From positions 1 through 64,000 of the forward strand of contig NZ_JAIHLQ010000022.1 of assembly GCF_019733355.1 (NCBI RefSeq): 64,000 nt of DNA, read 5' to 3'. Shown piece after piece: positions 1 through 7,975 of this stretch. Source of the stretch: Pseudomonas baetica. Its GTDB lineage: Bacteria; Pseudomonadota; Gammaproteobacteria; Pseudomonadales; Pseudomonadaceae. Position 1 is the first letter of the stretch. Each line of letters opens with the position of its first letter. Made by a program: the position numbers and the translations under genes. Under the pieces are notes generated by a model. That model worked only from the letters and a program-made list of their open reading frames with translations, was not told the DNA's origin and searched no databases.

Positions 1-3
1 AAT

Positions 4-121
4 TTCTTGACGACCATAGAGCGTTGGAACCACCTGATCCCATCCCGAACTCAGCAGTGAAACGATGCATCGCCGATGGTAGTGTGGGGTTTCCCCATGT
101 GAGAGTAGGTCATCGTCAAGA
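4..121 (+). rRNA. rrf: 5S ribosomal RNA
   Basis: The sequence has the gammaproteobacterial 5S core (CCTGATCCCATCCCGAACTC, then GAGAGTAGGTCATCGTCAAG). The two ends, CTTGACGA at 6-13 and TCGTCAAG at 113-120, pair to form helix I, which fixes the limits to within a few bases. It is the last gene of an rrn operon whose 16S and 23S genes lie to the left of the window. Confidence 0.97.
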
Positions 122-131
122 TTAAATTCCG

Positions 132-169
132 AAACCCCAATTGCGAAAGCAGTTGGGGTTTTGTTTTTT
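132..169 (+). terminator. Rho-independent terminator of the rrn operon
   Basis: The stem AACCCCAA...TTGGGGTT is followed by TTGTTTTTT, about ten bases after the 3' end of 5S rRNA. Confidence 0.9.
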
Positions 170-237
170 GGCTCGAAAAAGCATTCTAAAAGTAACTGTC
201 CGGTCAGTACCCACTCCATAACCGTTCTCCAAATTAA

Positions 238-278
238 CCAAGATAGTGGACACCATTTTTTAATGGGCACTATCTTGG
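238..278. repeat. Perfect 11-bp inverted repeat downstream of the rrn operon
   Basis: CCAAGATAGTG (238-248) and CACTATCTTGG (268-278) are exact inverted copies. The 19-base spacer can itself form a short inner stem (CCATT/AATGG). Neither side has a T-tract, so it is not an obvious terminator for the response-regulator gene ending at 301. The stretch 170-300 holds no gene. An insertion-sequence relic is possible but unproven. Confidence 0.6.
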
Positions 279-300
279 AGGTAGGGTGGCGTTCGGACGC

Positions 301-1017
301 TTACTTCGCTATCGCCACACTTTCTAACCGATATCCATAACCGTAAATTGTCAGCAGTTGCCAACCACGATCCGCTGTAAGTCCTAGCTTGTTGCGCAGG
401 CGATAAATGTGGGTATCCAGAGGTCTCGACGAAGCCACTTCTTCATGGGGCCAGAAGCGCTCATAGAGATAGTCGCGTGATAACGGCCGACCGAGATTGC
501 TGAACAGACAGCGCGCTAACCGATACTCGCGCTCCGTCATGATGATCGCCTTGCCTTCGCGGGTGACGCTCAGTTCGGCGTCATCGAAGGTCAAATCATT
601 GAAGCAGCGGACTTCGGTAGCGGCAGTACGTTGCAGACTGTGTCGGCGCAGTACCGCAGCAACTCGAGCCTTCAGCTCGTTGGGCCGAAACGGTTTGCTG
701 ACATAGTCATCAGCTCCTGCATTCAATGCCTGAACGATATCGCTTTCGCCGTCGCGGCTGGTAAGCATGATCGCGGCCGGTGGCGCTTCCATGTGTTCGC
801 GGGTCCAGCGTAAGAGGGCCAGGCCGGAGAGGTCGGGGAGTTGCCAGTCGAGGATTAGCAGGTCGAAGGTTTCCCGGCGCAACTGTCGCAGCAGGTCTTC
901 GCCACGTTCGAAGCTGTGCAGTGACCATGGCTGATCTCCGGCGTCAGCCATTTGTTGCAGGGTTTGCTCGACCCGGCGCAGTTCGGCGGGCTCGTCGTCC
1001 AGTATCGCAACGCGCAT
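301..1017 (-). CDS. OmpR/PhoB-family response regulator
   Basis: This is a 238-residue two-component response regulator and DNA-binding transcription factor of the cytoplasm. The N-terminal receiver has the acidic pair D7/D8, phospho-acceptor D57 (LLILDWQLPD) and the conserved Lys in SKPF. The C-terminal half is a winged-helix effector domain (TEREYRL, RPLDTHIYRLRNKLG, YGYGYRLE). I chose the ATG at 1017 because GGAAGAACC precedes it and it gives the normal receiver start MRVAILDDE. A longer frame runs upstream but would add about 49 unconserved residues. It is divergent from the histidine kinase at 1185, and the 167-bp gap presumably carries both promoters. The two probably form a pair. The signal and regulon cannot be read from the sequence. 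Confidence 0.9.
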   Translation of the reverse strand: MRVAILDDEPAELRRVEQTLQQMADAGDQPWSLHSFERGEDLLRQLRRETFDLLILDWQLPDLSGLALLRWTREHMEAPPAAIMLTSRDGESDIVQALNAGADDYVSKPFRPNELKARVAAVLRRHSLQRTAATEVRCFNDLTFDDAELSVTREGKAIIMTEREYRLARCLFSNLGRPLSRDYLYERFWPHEEVASSRPLDTHIYRLRNKLGLTADRGWQLLTIYGYGYRLESVAIAK

Positions 1018-1184
1018 ACGCGGTTCTTCCTTGTTGCTGGGGCGGTGGGGTATCGACAATACCGGCTCGCCCATCGCTATGAAAGTAAGCGGCCGCCATT
1101 GGTCGACGTCCGCTATGATTCTTCGTTCTACGTATTCAGACCTGTGGCCCATGAAACCATTCACCCTCCCTCGCCCTTTCTCCC

Positions 1185-2717
1185 ATGAATGATCGGCGTC
1201 GGTACGAAAGTCGTGAACCCAGCCAAGTGCAGCGACTGTTTCGACAGTTGGTACGCGAGTGGTTGTGGATAAGTCTAGTGCTGTTGCCGCTGACTGCGTT
1301 GCTGTCTTATCGCGCGCAGATCAACTTGCACGCTGCGTCACCCGGAGTGGGAGCGTTGCTGTCGGTGGGCATGGTGGCGTTTGTGTTGGGTTTGCTGCTT
1401 TGGCGTCCGCGATGGGCGCTTTGGATAACGCTGACAGGCATGGCGTGTGCGCTGACGACCAGTGCCGGGCTCGCTGAAATGCGTCGTTGGTGGTCGCCGA
1501 CGCCTGCGGTACTGGGCATGTTGTTCGGCTATTTGATCTGGAACTGGCGACGTCTGAGTGTGGTGTTGACCTACTTCGGTTGGGAGTTGGCACGACTGGA
1601 CAGCGAGCCGAAAGTCTTTCCCGAACGCCGCCGCACACAACTCACCGGCGCCGATCGATTGCAGGGCCAGATCATGGCGCTTGAGCAAGCCATGAGCCGC
1701 ACCCGTGATACTCGGCGTTTCATCGCTGACGGCCTGGAATACCTGCCGGTCGCGACACTGATCAGCGATCCAAAGGGGCAAATCCTGCTGGGCAACCGTA
1801 AGGCTCGGCATCTCTTCGAAGATCAACTGGTGGGCGCCGACATCCTCGTTCAACTGGCGCGCCTCGGTTATCCAGAGTTATCTACCGAGCCACACCCGCA
1901 GTTGTCCGCGCTGCCACTGTTGGAGTTCAGAGATCACAAGGAACGCAGCCTGCGCCTGGAACGTGCGGCACTGCTGCCGGTGGACGGTGACACGCCCATC
2001 GGCTGGCTGTTGAGCCTGACAGATCTGAGTGCTGAACGCGCTGCGGAAGAACAACGCGGGGTGTTGCTGCGCTTTCTCTCCCATGATCTGCGCGCTCCAC
2101 ACTCGGCGATTCTCGCGTTGCTCGACGTCCACCGTCATCAGGCCGGTGCTGACTCGCCGTTATTTGAACAGATTGAGCGTCAGGTCCGTCGTGCTCTGGA
2201 TCTGACCGATGGCTTCGTGCTGCTGGCGCGCGCCGAATCCGAGGCCTATCAGTTTCAGCCAACGTTGTTCGCGATGTTAGTGCTCGACGTGCTGGATCAA
2301 GTCTTACCCATTGCCCAACAAAAACGCATCGAAGTGTTTCACAACATGGATGAGCAATCGCAGGAGCGGTTGATACAGGCCGACCAAGGGTTGCTGACCC
2401 GCGCCTTGTTCAACTTGCTGGAAAACGCGATCAAATACAGCCCGGCGGATAGCCGGATCGCGCTGCGTGTCAGTTGTGACGGTGAATGGCTGCAGTGTGA
2501 GTTGACCGATCAGGGCAAGGGCATTGCCGCGCAGGAACTGCCGGATCTGTTCAGCCAGTACCGGCGTTTTTCATCCGCCCAAGGCATTGATGGTGTAGGC
2601 CTGGGCCTGTCGATGGTCAAGGCTGTGGTCGATCACCATGGCGGCCGCATCGAGTGCCGCAGCGTGGTTGATCAGGGCACCACGTTCGTCCTTGAGTTGC
2701 CGCTGATACCCGAGTGA
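1185..2717 (+). CDS. Membrane sensor histidine kinase
   Basis: This 510-residue kinase is the probable partner of the divergent response regulator. Hydrophobic segments at about 24-43, 55-73, 77-95 and 106-123 anchor it in the inner membrane. A PAS-like region (about 180-285) follows, then a HisKA domain with H300 (FLSHDLRAPHS), then a HATPase with N box (NLLENAIKYS), DQGKGI and G box (GVGLGLSMVKAV). The multi-helix segment followed by WNWRRLSV and a PAS domain resembles the part of CHASE2-type kinases that lies after the CHASE2 domain, but no extracytoplasmic CHASE2 domain is present here. The ATG at 1185 has no clear ribosome site, so the exact start is uncertain. TGTGGATAA (1264-1272), a DnaA-box sequence, lies inside the gene. 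Confidence 0.88.
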   Translation: MNDRRRYESREPSQVQRLFRQLVREWLWISLVLLPLTALLSYRAQINLHAASPGVGALLSVGMVAFVLGLLLWRPRWALWITLTGMACALTTSAGLAEMRRWWSPTPAVLGMLFGYLIWNWRRLSVVLTYFGWELARLDSEPKVFPERRRTQLTGADRLQGQIMALEQAMSRTRDTRRFIADGLEYLPVATLISDPKGQILLGNRKARHLFEDQLVGADILVQLARLGYPELSTEPHPQLSALPLLEFRDHKERSLRLERAALLPVDGDTPIGWLLSLTDLSAERAAEEQRGVLLRFLSHDLRAPHSAILALLDVHRHQAGADSPLFEQIERQVRRALDLTDGFVLLARAESEAYQFQPTLFAMLVLDVLDQVLPIAQQKRIEVFHNMDEQSQERLIQADQGLLTRALFNLLENAIKYSPADSRIALRVSCDGEWLQCELTDQGKGIAAQELPDLFSQYRRFSSAQGIDGVGLGLSMVKAVVDHHGGRIECRSVVDQGTTFVLELPLIPE

Positions 2718-2730
2718 ACAGGTACAAAAA

Positions 2731-2756
2731 AACCGGCTATATCAGCCGGTTTTTTT
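2731..2756 (+). terminator. Rho-independent terminator after the histidine kinase
   Basis: The stem AACCGGCT-ATATC-AGCCGGTT is followed by TTTTTT. A run of A before the stem lets it also work on the opposite strand, for the convergent plsC gene. Confidence 0.88.
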
Positions 2757-2757
2757 A

Positions 2758-2880
2758 CATCCGAAAAAAACTTATGCACCATTTACGGCGTTTTATGAGG
2801 TTGAGAAATATATAAGTAAATCAATCTCTTATATTGAATATTCAGGCTTTTTCATAAGAATCGTGCACAGGTTATCCACA
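2758..2880. other. AT-rich intergenic segment ending in a DnaA box
   Basis: The gap between the convergent histidine kinase and plsC genes is markedly AT-rich for this GC-rich chromosome (for example AAATATATAAGTAAATCAAT around 2806-2825). It ends with the exact DnaA-box 9-mer TTATCCACA at 2872-2880. No reading frame was seen. Its role is not known. Confidence 0.5.
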
Positions 2881-2885
2881 AAATC

Positions 2886-3665
2886 TCAGACAGCCACCTG
2901 ATCGCTGGCGGCGGGTGCTTGCGGGGCCGGTGGCAGTGAACCCATTTCGCGCTGGGTCTTCTCGTTCCACGCTTGCACACGGTCATTGAGTTCGGCGATG
3001 GCGCGAGGGCCAGTGCCTTCGGCGTACATCGGCTCGCCGATGACCACCGTGATCACACCAGCGTTTTTCCCCCAGCCCATTTTCGGCCAGAATTTGCCGG
3101 CATTGTGTGCAATCGGTAGCACCGGCAGTGCAGCATTCACCGCTAAAGCGCTGCCACTGCGGGAGAACTTGCCGACAGTGCCAAAAGGAACGCGTGTACC
3201 TTCAGGGAAGATCAGTACCCAGACATTGTCCTTGAGCAGTTCATCACCCTTGGCCGCGACTTGTTTGAGCGCCGCTTTTGGGTTGTCCCGATCAATCGCG
3301 ATCGGCCGCAGCATCGCCATGGCCCAGCCGAAGAAAGGCACGTAGAGCAATTCGCGCTTGAGCACTTGGCTCAAAGGCGAGAAATAAGCGGAGAGAAAGA
3401 ACGTCTCCCAAGTGCTCTGGTGGTTCGATTGAATCACGCAGGGCTGGTCAGGCACGTTTTGCGCGCCTTTGACCTCGTAACGGATACCCAGAAACACCTT
3501 GGTTAACCACAAGGCGCAACGACACCAGTACACGTTGATAAAACGATACCGCGCCTTGAATGGCAGAAAGGGCGCGATGAAAAAGCTCAGGCTGCACCAC
3601 AACAAGGAGGTGGTGCCCAGCAGCAGGTAAAAGAGGAATATTCTGAAGGCCCGCAGTATCGACAT
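2886..3665 (-). CDS. plsC: 1-acyl-sn-glycerol-3-phosphate acyltransferase (PlsC family)
   Basis: This 259-residue inner-membrane enzyme acylates lysophosphatidic acid to phosphatidic acid in phospholipid synthesis. An N-terminal hydrophobic segment (about 9-35) precedes the acyltransferase fold. The first motif is NHQSTWE (H82, with Glu87 where the classical HX4D has Asp). The second catalytic block is PEGTR (155-158). I chose the ATG at 3665, which gives the usual Pseudomonas N-terminus MSILRAFR. The frame stays open for 15 more codons upstream. It follows gmhB on the same strand after an 82-bp gap, and the pair are envelope-synthesis genes. Several PlsC paralogues occur in Pseudomonas, so the exact acyl preference is unknown. 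Confidence 0.9.
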   Translation of the reverse strand: MSILRAFRIFLFYLLLGTTSLLWCSLSFFIAPFLPFKARYRFINVYWCRCALWLTKVFLGIRYEVKGAQNVPDQPCVIQSNHQSTWETFFLSAYFSPLSQVLKRELLYVPFFGWAMAMLRPIAIDRDNPKAALKQVAAKGDELLKDNVWVLIFPEGTRVPFGTVGKFSRSGSALAVNAALPVLPIAHNAGKFWPKMGWGKNAGVITVVIGEPMYAEGTGPRAIAELNDRVQAWNEKTQREMGSLPPAPQAPAASDQVAV

Positions 3666-3747
3666 GGCGACGTTTACCGTTACGGGCAATGCCCGACTGT
3701 TCAAGCGCACTCCCGATCAATCCCTGGTCAGGAATTTCAGAAGTACT

Positions 3748-4281
3748 CTAGTTGTGGATAAGTTCTGCGGCAATCGCCGCTAGATCGTCAAAAATCAGAG
3801 TGCCAACCGGCAGGGTTTTGCCCTGAGTCTTTTCGCCTTTCCCGGTCTTTACCAAAACGGGTTGTGAATCGACGGCTTTGGCGGCCTCCAGGTCACCAAG
3901 GCTGTCACCGACGAACCAGACATGGGTCAGCTCGACGTTGTAATGCGCCGCGATGGTTTTCAACATCCCCGGTTTCGGCTTGCGGCAATCGCAGCCTTCA
4001 TCCGGCCCATGCGGGCAATACACGATCAGCCCGACTTCACCGCCCTGCTCCGCCACCAACTCGCGCAGGTGCGCGTGCATGGCGTCGAGGGTGGCGAGGT
4101 CGTAGTAGCCGCGAGCAATGCCCGACTGGTTGGTGGCGACCGCCACCGTCCAGCCGGCCTTGCTCAACTGCGCAATCGCCTCGATCGAGCCGGGCAAAGG
4201 AATCCACTCCTCCACCGACTTGATGTAAGCGTCGGAGTCGTAATTGATCACTCCGTCACGATCGAGAATCAGCAGTTTCAA
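3748..4281 (-). CDS. gmhB: D-glycero-beta-D-manno-heptose-1,7-bisphosphate 7-phosphatase
   Basis: This 177-residue cytoplasmic HAD-superfamily phosphatase removes the 7-phosphate of heptose bisphosphate on the way to ADP-heptose for the LPS inner core. The nucleophile motif is DRDG (D7, D9). The GmhB zinc loop is visible as C89-P-H91 and C97-D-C99. Later motifs are KPKPGM and FVGDSLGDLEAA. A TTG start at 4281 is preferred because GAGGA lies about eight bases upstream and the protein then begins at the conserved core. No in-frame ATG fits nearby. It sits 10 bp after glyS and 82 bp before plsC, so co-transcription is likely. A DnaA-box 9-mer (3753-3761) overlaps its last codons. Confidence 0.92.
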   Translation of the reverse strand: MKLLILDRDGVINYDSDAYIKSVEEWIPLPGSIEAIAQLSKAGWTVAVATNQSGIARGYYDLATLDAMHAHLRELVAEQGGEVGLIVYCPHGPDEGCDCRKPKPGMLKTIAAHYNVELTHVWFVGDSLGDLEAAKAVDSQPVLVKTGKGEKTQGKTLPVGTLIFDDLAAIAAELIHN

Positions 4282-4291
4282 CAGCAATTCC

Positions 4292-6346
4292 TCAACCCAG
4301 CAGCGAAATATCGGCCACGCCCAGGAACAGGCCACGCAGACGCGCCAGCAGCGCGTAACGGTTGGCCCGCACATTGGCGTCTTCGGCATTGACCATCACC
4401 GCGTCGAAGAACGCATCCACCGGCTCACGCAATGCCGCCAGGCGTGCCAGCGATTCGTTGTACTGACGCGCTGCGGCCATTGGCTGTACAGCCTGATCCG
4501 CTTGCTGGATCGCCGAATACAGCGAGAACTCGTTGGCATTGTCGAAGTACTTGGCCTGAACCTCGGTCGGTACAGCGCCTTCAAGCTTGCTCAGCAAGTT
4601 GGAAACACGCTTGTTCACCGCCGCCAGCGCTGCGGCCTCCGGCAATTTGCGGAAGGCTTGAACCGCTTGCACACGCTGGTCGAAGTCCAGCGCCGAACCT
4701 GGCTTCAGGGCACGTACCGACAGGTAGGTCGCCACATCCACGCCTTCGTCTTCGTAACGCGCACGCAGACGGTCGAAGATGAATTCCAGCACGGATTCGT
4801 TGAGGCCGGCAGCCTTGACCTTGGCACCGAACGCATTCACGGCGAAGGCCACGGCGTCGTTCAGGTCCAGATCCAGTTGTTTCTCAATCAGGATGCGCAG
4901 CACGCCGAGAGCCGCACGGCGCAGGGCGTACGGGTCTTTGCTGCCCGTTGGCAGCATGCCGATGCCGAAGATACCGACCAGAGTGTCGAGCTTGTCAGCG
5001 ATAGCGACGGCTGCACCGGTCAGGGTCGCCGGCAGTTCAGCACCGGCACCGCGTGGCATGTACTGCTCGTTCAGCGCCAGCGCGACATCTTCCGGCTCGC
5101 CGTCATTGAGGGCGTAGTAGTAACCGGCGACACCTTGCATCTCCGGGAACTCGCCGACCATTTCGGTGGCCAGGTCGCACTTGGACAGCAAGCCTGCACG
5201 GGCAGCCCACGAAGCATTGCCACCGATGCGTGCGGCGATATAAGCCGCCAGTTTCGAAACGCGCTCGGCCTTGTCGTAGACGCTGCCGAGTTTTTCCTGG
5301 AACACCACGTTCTTCAGGCGATCATTGAAAACTTCGAGTTTCTGCTTCTTGTCTTGTTTGAAGAAGAACTCGGCGTCGGTCAGGCGTGGACGAACCACTT
5401 TCTCGTTACCGGCGATGATCTGCTGTGGGTCTTTGCTTTCGATGTTGGCGACAGTGATGAAGCGTGGCAGCAACTTGCCGTCGGCATCCAGCAGGCAGAA
5501 ATACTTCTGGTTGTCCTGCATGGTGGTGATCAGTGCTTCCTGCGGCACGTCGAGGAAGCGTTCCTCGAACGAGCACACCAGCGGCACCGGCCATTCAACC
5601 AGTGCGGTCACTTCGTCGAGCAGCGCCGGCGGAACGATTGCCGTGCCTTCCTGACGGGTGGCCAGTTCTTCGGTGCGCTTGCTGATGATCTCGCGACGCT
5701 CGTTGGCATCGGCCAACACATAAGCGGCACGCAGGTCGGCCAGGTAGCTCGACGGCGAGCCGATGCGAACGCTTTGCGGGTGGTGGAAGCGGTGACCACG
5801 AGAGTCACGGCCAGCCTTCTGCGCGAGGATCGTGCAGTCGATGACCTGGTCACCGAGCAGCATCACCAGCCATTGGGTCGGACGCACGAATTCTTCCTTG
5901 CGCGCACCCCAACGCATGCGTTTCGGGATCGGCAGGTCGTTCAGAGAGTCTTCGACGATGGTCGGCAGCAGGCTCGACGTCGGCTTTCCGGCGATGTTCT
6001 GGCTGTAGCGCAGTTTCGGACCGCTCTGGTCGATTTCGCTCAGATCGACGCCGCACTTCTTGGCAAAACCCAGGGCTGCTTGCGTCGGATTGCCTTCAGC
6101 ATCGAATGCGGCCTGACGTGGCGGGCCGTCCAGGTTGATGCTGCGATCCGGCTGCTGAGTCGCCAGTGCGGTGATCAGTACTGCCAGACGACGCGGCGCG
6201 GCGTAGACGGTTTTCGTCTCGTAGCTCAGGCCGGCGGCTTGCAGGCCCTTGTCGATACCGGCGAGAAACGCGTCGGCCAAAGTGTTCAGGGCTTTGGGTG
6301 GCAGTTCTTCGGTGCCCAGTTCAACCAGAAAATCTTGCGCACTCAT
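4292..6346 (-). CDS. glyS: Glycyl-tRNA synthetase beta subunit
   Basis: This 684-residue subunit joins GlyQ in the bacterial alpha2beta2 glycyl-tRNA synthetase, which charges tRNA-Gly in the cytoplasm. It opens with the family signature FLVELGTEELPPKAL, and its length matches other GlyS proteins. The C-terminal part (roughly 560-660) is the anticodon-binding region, including DAFFDAVMVNAED. Its ATG overlaps the TGA of glyQ (ATGA at 6343-6346), so the two are translationally coupled. A long reading frame on the opposite strand is a codon-bias shadow. Confidence 0.97.
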   Translation of the reverse strand: MSAQDFLVELGTEELPPKALNTLADAFLAGIDKGLQAAGLSYETKTVYAAPRRLAVLITALATQQPDRSINLDGPPRQAAFDAEGNPTQAALGFAKKCGVDLSEIDQSGPKLRYSQNIAGKPTSSLLPTIVEDSLNDLPIPKRMRWGARKEEFVRPTQWLVMLLGDQVIDCTILAQKAGRDSRGHRFHHPQSVRIGSPSSYLADLRAAYVLADANERREIISKRTEELATRQEGTAIVPPALLDEVTALVEWPVPLVCSFEERFLDVPQEALITTMQDNQKYFCLLDADGKLLPRFITVANIESKDPQQIIAGNEKVVRPRLTDAEFFFKQDKKQKLEVFNDRLKNVVFQEKLGSVYDKAERVSKLAAYIAARIGGNASWAARAGLLSKCDLATEMVGEFPEMQGVAGYYYALNDGEPEDVALALNEQYMPRGAGAELPATLTGAAVAIADKLDTLVGIFGIGMLPTGSKDPYALRRAALGVLRILIEKQLDLDLNDAVAFAVNAFGAKVKAAGLNESVLEFIFDRLRARYEDEGVDVATYLSVRALKPGSALDFDQRVQAVQAFRKLPEAAALAAVNKRVSNLLSKLEGAVPTEVQAKYFDNANEFSLYSAIQQADQAVQPMAAARQYNESLARLAALREPVDAFFDAVMVNAEDANVRANRYALLARLRGLFLGVADISLLG

Positions 6347-7296
6347 TGTGCAGCCTCCAGCTTGGCCAGTACTTCGTCACGCAGGTCCGGGGTCGCCATC
6401 GGGAAGCCCAGCTTGGCGCGAGCCAGCAGGTAGGCTTGCGCAACGGAACGCGCCAGGGTGCGCACGCGCAGAATGTATTGCTGACGCGCGGTCACCGAGA
6501 TCGCCCGGCGCGCGTCCAGCAGGTTGAAGGTGTGCGAGGCCTTCAACACCATTTCGTAGCTCGGCAACGGCAGCGGCTGGTCGAGTTCGATCAGGCGCTT
6601 GGCTTCGCCTTCATAGAAGTCGAAAAGTTCGAACAGCTTGTCGACGTTGGCGTGTTCGAAGTTGTAAGTGGATTGCTCCACTTCGTTCTGGTGGAACACG
6701 TCGCCGTAGGTCACTTTGCCCATCGGGCCGTCAGCCCAGACCAGGTCGTAGACCGAGTCCACGCCTTGCAGGTACATGGCCAGACGTTCCAGACCGTAGG
6801 TGATCTCGCCGGTCACCGGGTAGCACTCGATGCCGCCCGCTTGCTGGAAGTACGTGAACTGAGTGACTTCCATACCGTTGAGCCAGACTTCCCAGCCCAG
6901 ACCCCATGCGCCGAGGGTCGGCGATTCCCAGTTGTCTTCGACAAAGCGAATGTCGTGGACCAGTGGGTCCAGGCCGACATGCTTGAGGGAGCCCAGGTAC
7001 AGTTCCTGGAAGTTGTCCGGGTTCGGCTTCAGAACAACCTGAAACTGATAGTAGTGCTGCAGACGGTTCGGGTTTTCGCCGTAGCGGCCGTCAGTTGGAC
7101 GGCGGCTTGGCTGCACGTAGGCGGCGTTCCAGGTTTCCGGGCCGATGGCGCGCAGGAAGGTCGCGGTGTGGAAAGTGCCGGCGCCTACTTCCATATCGTA
7201 GGGCTGAAGTACCACACAACCTTGCTCGGCCCAGTATTGCTGGAGCGCGAGGATCAAGTCTTGGAAGGTACGCACGGCTGGCGTAGGCTGGCTCAC
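6343..7296 (-). CDS. glyQ: Glycyl-tRNA synthetase alpha subunit
   Basis: This 317-residue catalytic subunit of heterotetrameric glycyl-tRNA synthetase carries the class II aminoacylation core (TFQDLILALQQYW near the N-terminus, then QPSRRPTDGRYGENPNR and WEVWLNGMEVTQFTYFQQ). A GTG start at 7296 is chosen because CAGGTGA lies just upstream and the protein then starts at the conserved SQPTPAVRTF. The open frame extends 44 codons further but overlaps the promoter region shared with divergent tag. It is the first gene of the run glyQ-glyS-gmhB-plsC. Confidence 0.96.
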   Translation of the reverse strand: MSQPTPAVRTFQDLILALQQYWAEQGCVVLQPYDMEVGAGTFHTATFLRAIGPETWNAAYVQPSRRPTDGRYGENPNRLQHYYQFQVVLKPNPDNFQELYLGSLKHVGLDPLVHDIRFVEDNWESPTLGAWGLGWEVWLNGMEVTQFTYFQQAGGIECYPVTGEITYGLERLAMYLQGVDSVYDLVWADGPMGKVTYGDVFHQNEVEQSTYNFEHANVDKLFELFDFYEGEAKRLIELDQPLPLPSYEMVLKASHTFNLLDARRAISVTARQQYILRVRTLARSVAQAYLLARAKLGFPMATPDLRDEVLAKLEAAQ

Positions 7297-7377
7297 GAAA
7301 TTCACCTGTTTCTTGGGCTGCGATTTAAAGAGCGGGAGTATACCCGATTCGTTGCTGCGCACGCCCCCTGGAGCCTT

Positions 7378-7935
7378 ATGCCACGCTGCTTTTGGTGTAC
7401 CGAAGATCCGCTGTACATGGCTTATCACGATCAGGAGTGGGGCACGCCGCTACGCGATGCGCAGGGTTTGTTCGAGTTGCTTTTGCTCGAAGGGTTCCAG
7501 GCCGGGCTTTCCTGGATCACCGTACTGCGCAAACGCGAGCGTTATCGCGAGGTGTTGTTCGGCTTCGACGTCCAGCGCGTGGCGCAGATGACTGACGCCG
7601 AAATCGACGAATTGATGCTCGATCCGGGGATTATCCGCAACCGCCTCAAACTCAATGCTGCGCGGCGCAATGCCCAGGCGTGGCTGGCGCTTGAGGACCC
7701 GGTGGGCTTTCTCTGGTCGTTCGTTGGCGACCAATCGATCATCAATCATTTCAAGGATCGCAGCGAAGTCCCGGCGATTACCCCCGAAGCGCTGGCGATG
7801 AGCAAAGGCCTGAAAAAGGCCGGGTTCACGTTCGTCGGCCCGACCATTTGCTACGCGCTGATGCAGGCCTCGGGCATGGTCATGGATCACACTCGGGACT
7901 GCGACCGCTACGCGCAGCTCGTCAACGGCGGTTAG
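7378..7935 (+). CDS. tag: DNA-3-methyladenine glycosylase I
   Basis: This 185-residue base-excision repair enzyme removes 3-methyladenine from alkylated DNA. The zinc ligands of the Tag family are present: C4 and H17 near the N-terminus (MPRCFWC, YHDQEWG), and H171 and C175 near the C-terminus (DHTRDC). The base-recognition pocket residues E38 and W46 (LLEGFQAGLSW) are also visible. The ATG at 7378 has GGAG six bases upstream. The frame is open far upstream, antisense to glyQ, but that extension is not protein-like. It is divergent from glyQ and followed after 40 bp by an LpxL-type gene. Confidence 0.96.
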   Translation: MPRCFWCTEDPLYMAYHDQEWGTPLRDAQGLFELLLLEGFQAGLSWITVLRKRERYREVLFGFDVQRVAQMTDAEIDELMLDPGIIRNRLKLNAARRNAQAWLALEDPVGFLWSFVGDQSIINHFKDRSEVPAITPEALAMSKGLKKAGFTFVGPTICYALMQASGMVMDHTRDCDRYAQLVNGG

Positions 7936-7975
7936 AATGGCCGCCTCGCGCACAGCACAAGATCAGGAGTGACCT

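Noticed and set aside
42..300. tRNA genes near the rRNA operon
   Set aside because: No cloverleaf or TTCRANNC box is visible after 5S rRNA.
4244..6433. A 729-codon open frame on the plus strand, opposite glyS
   Set aside because: glyS is certain from its sequence. The antisense product is Arg/Gln/His-rich with no domain.
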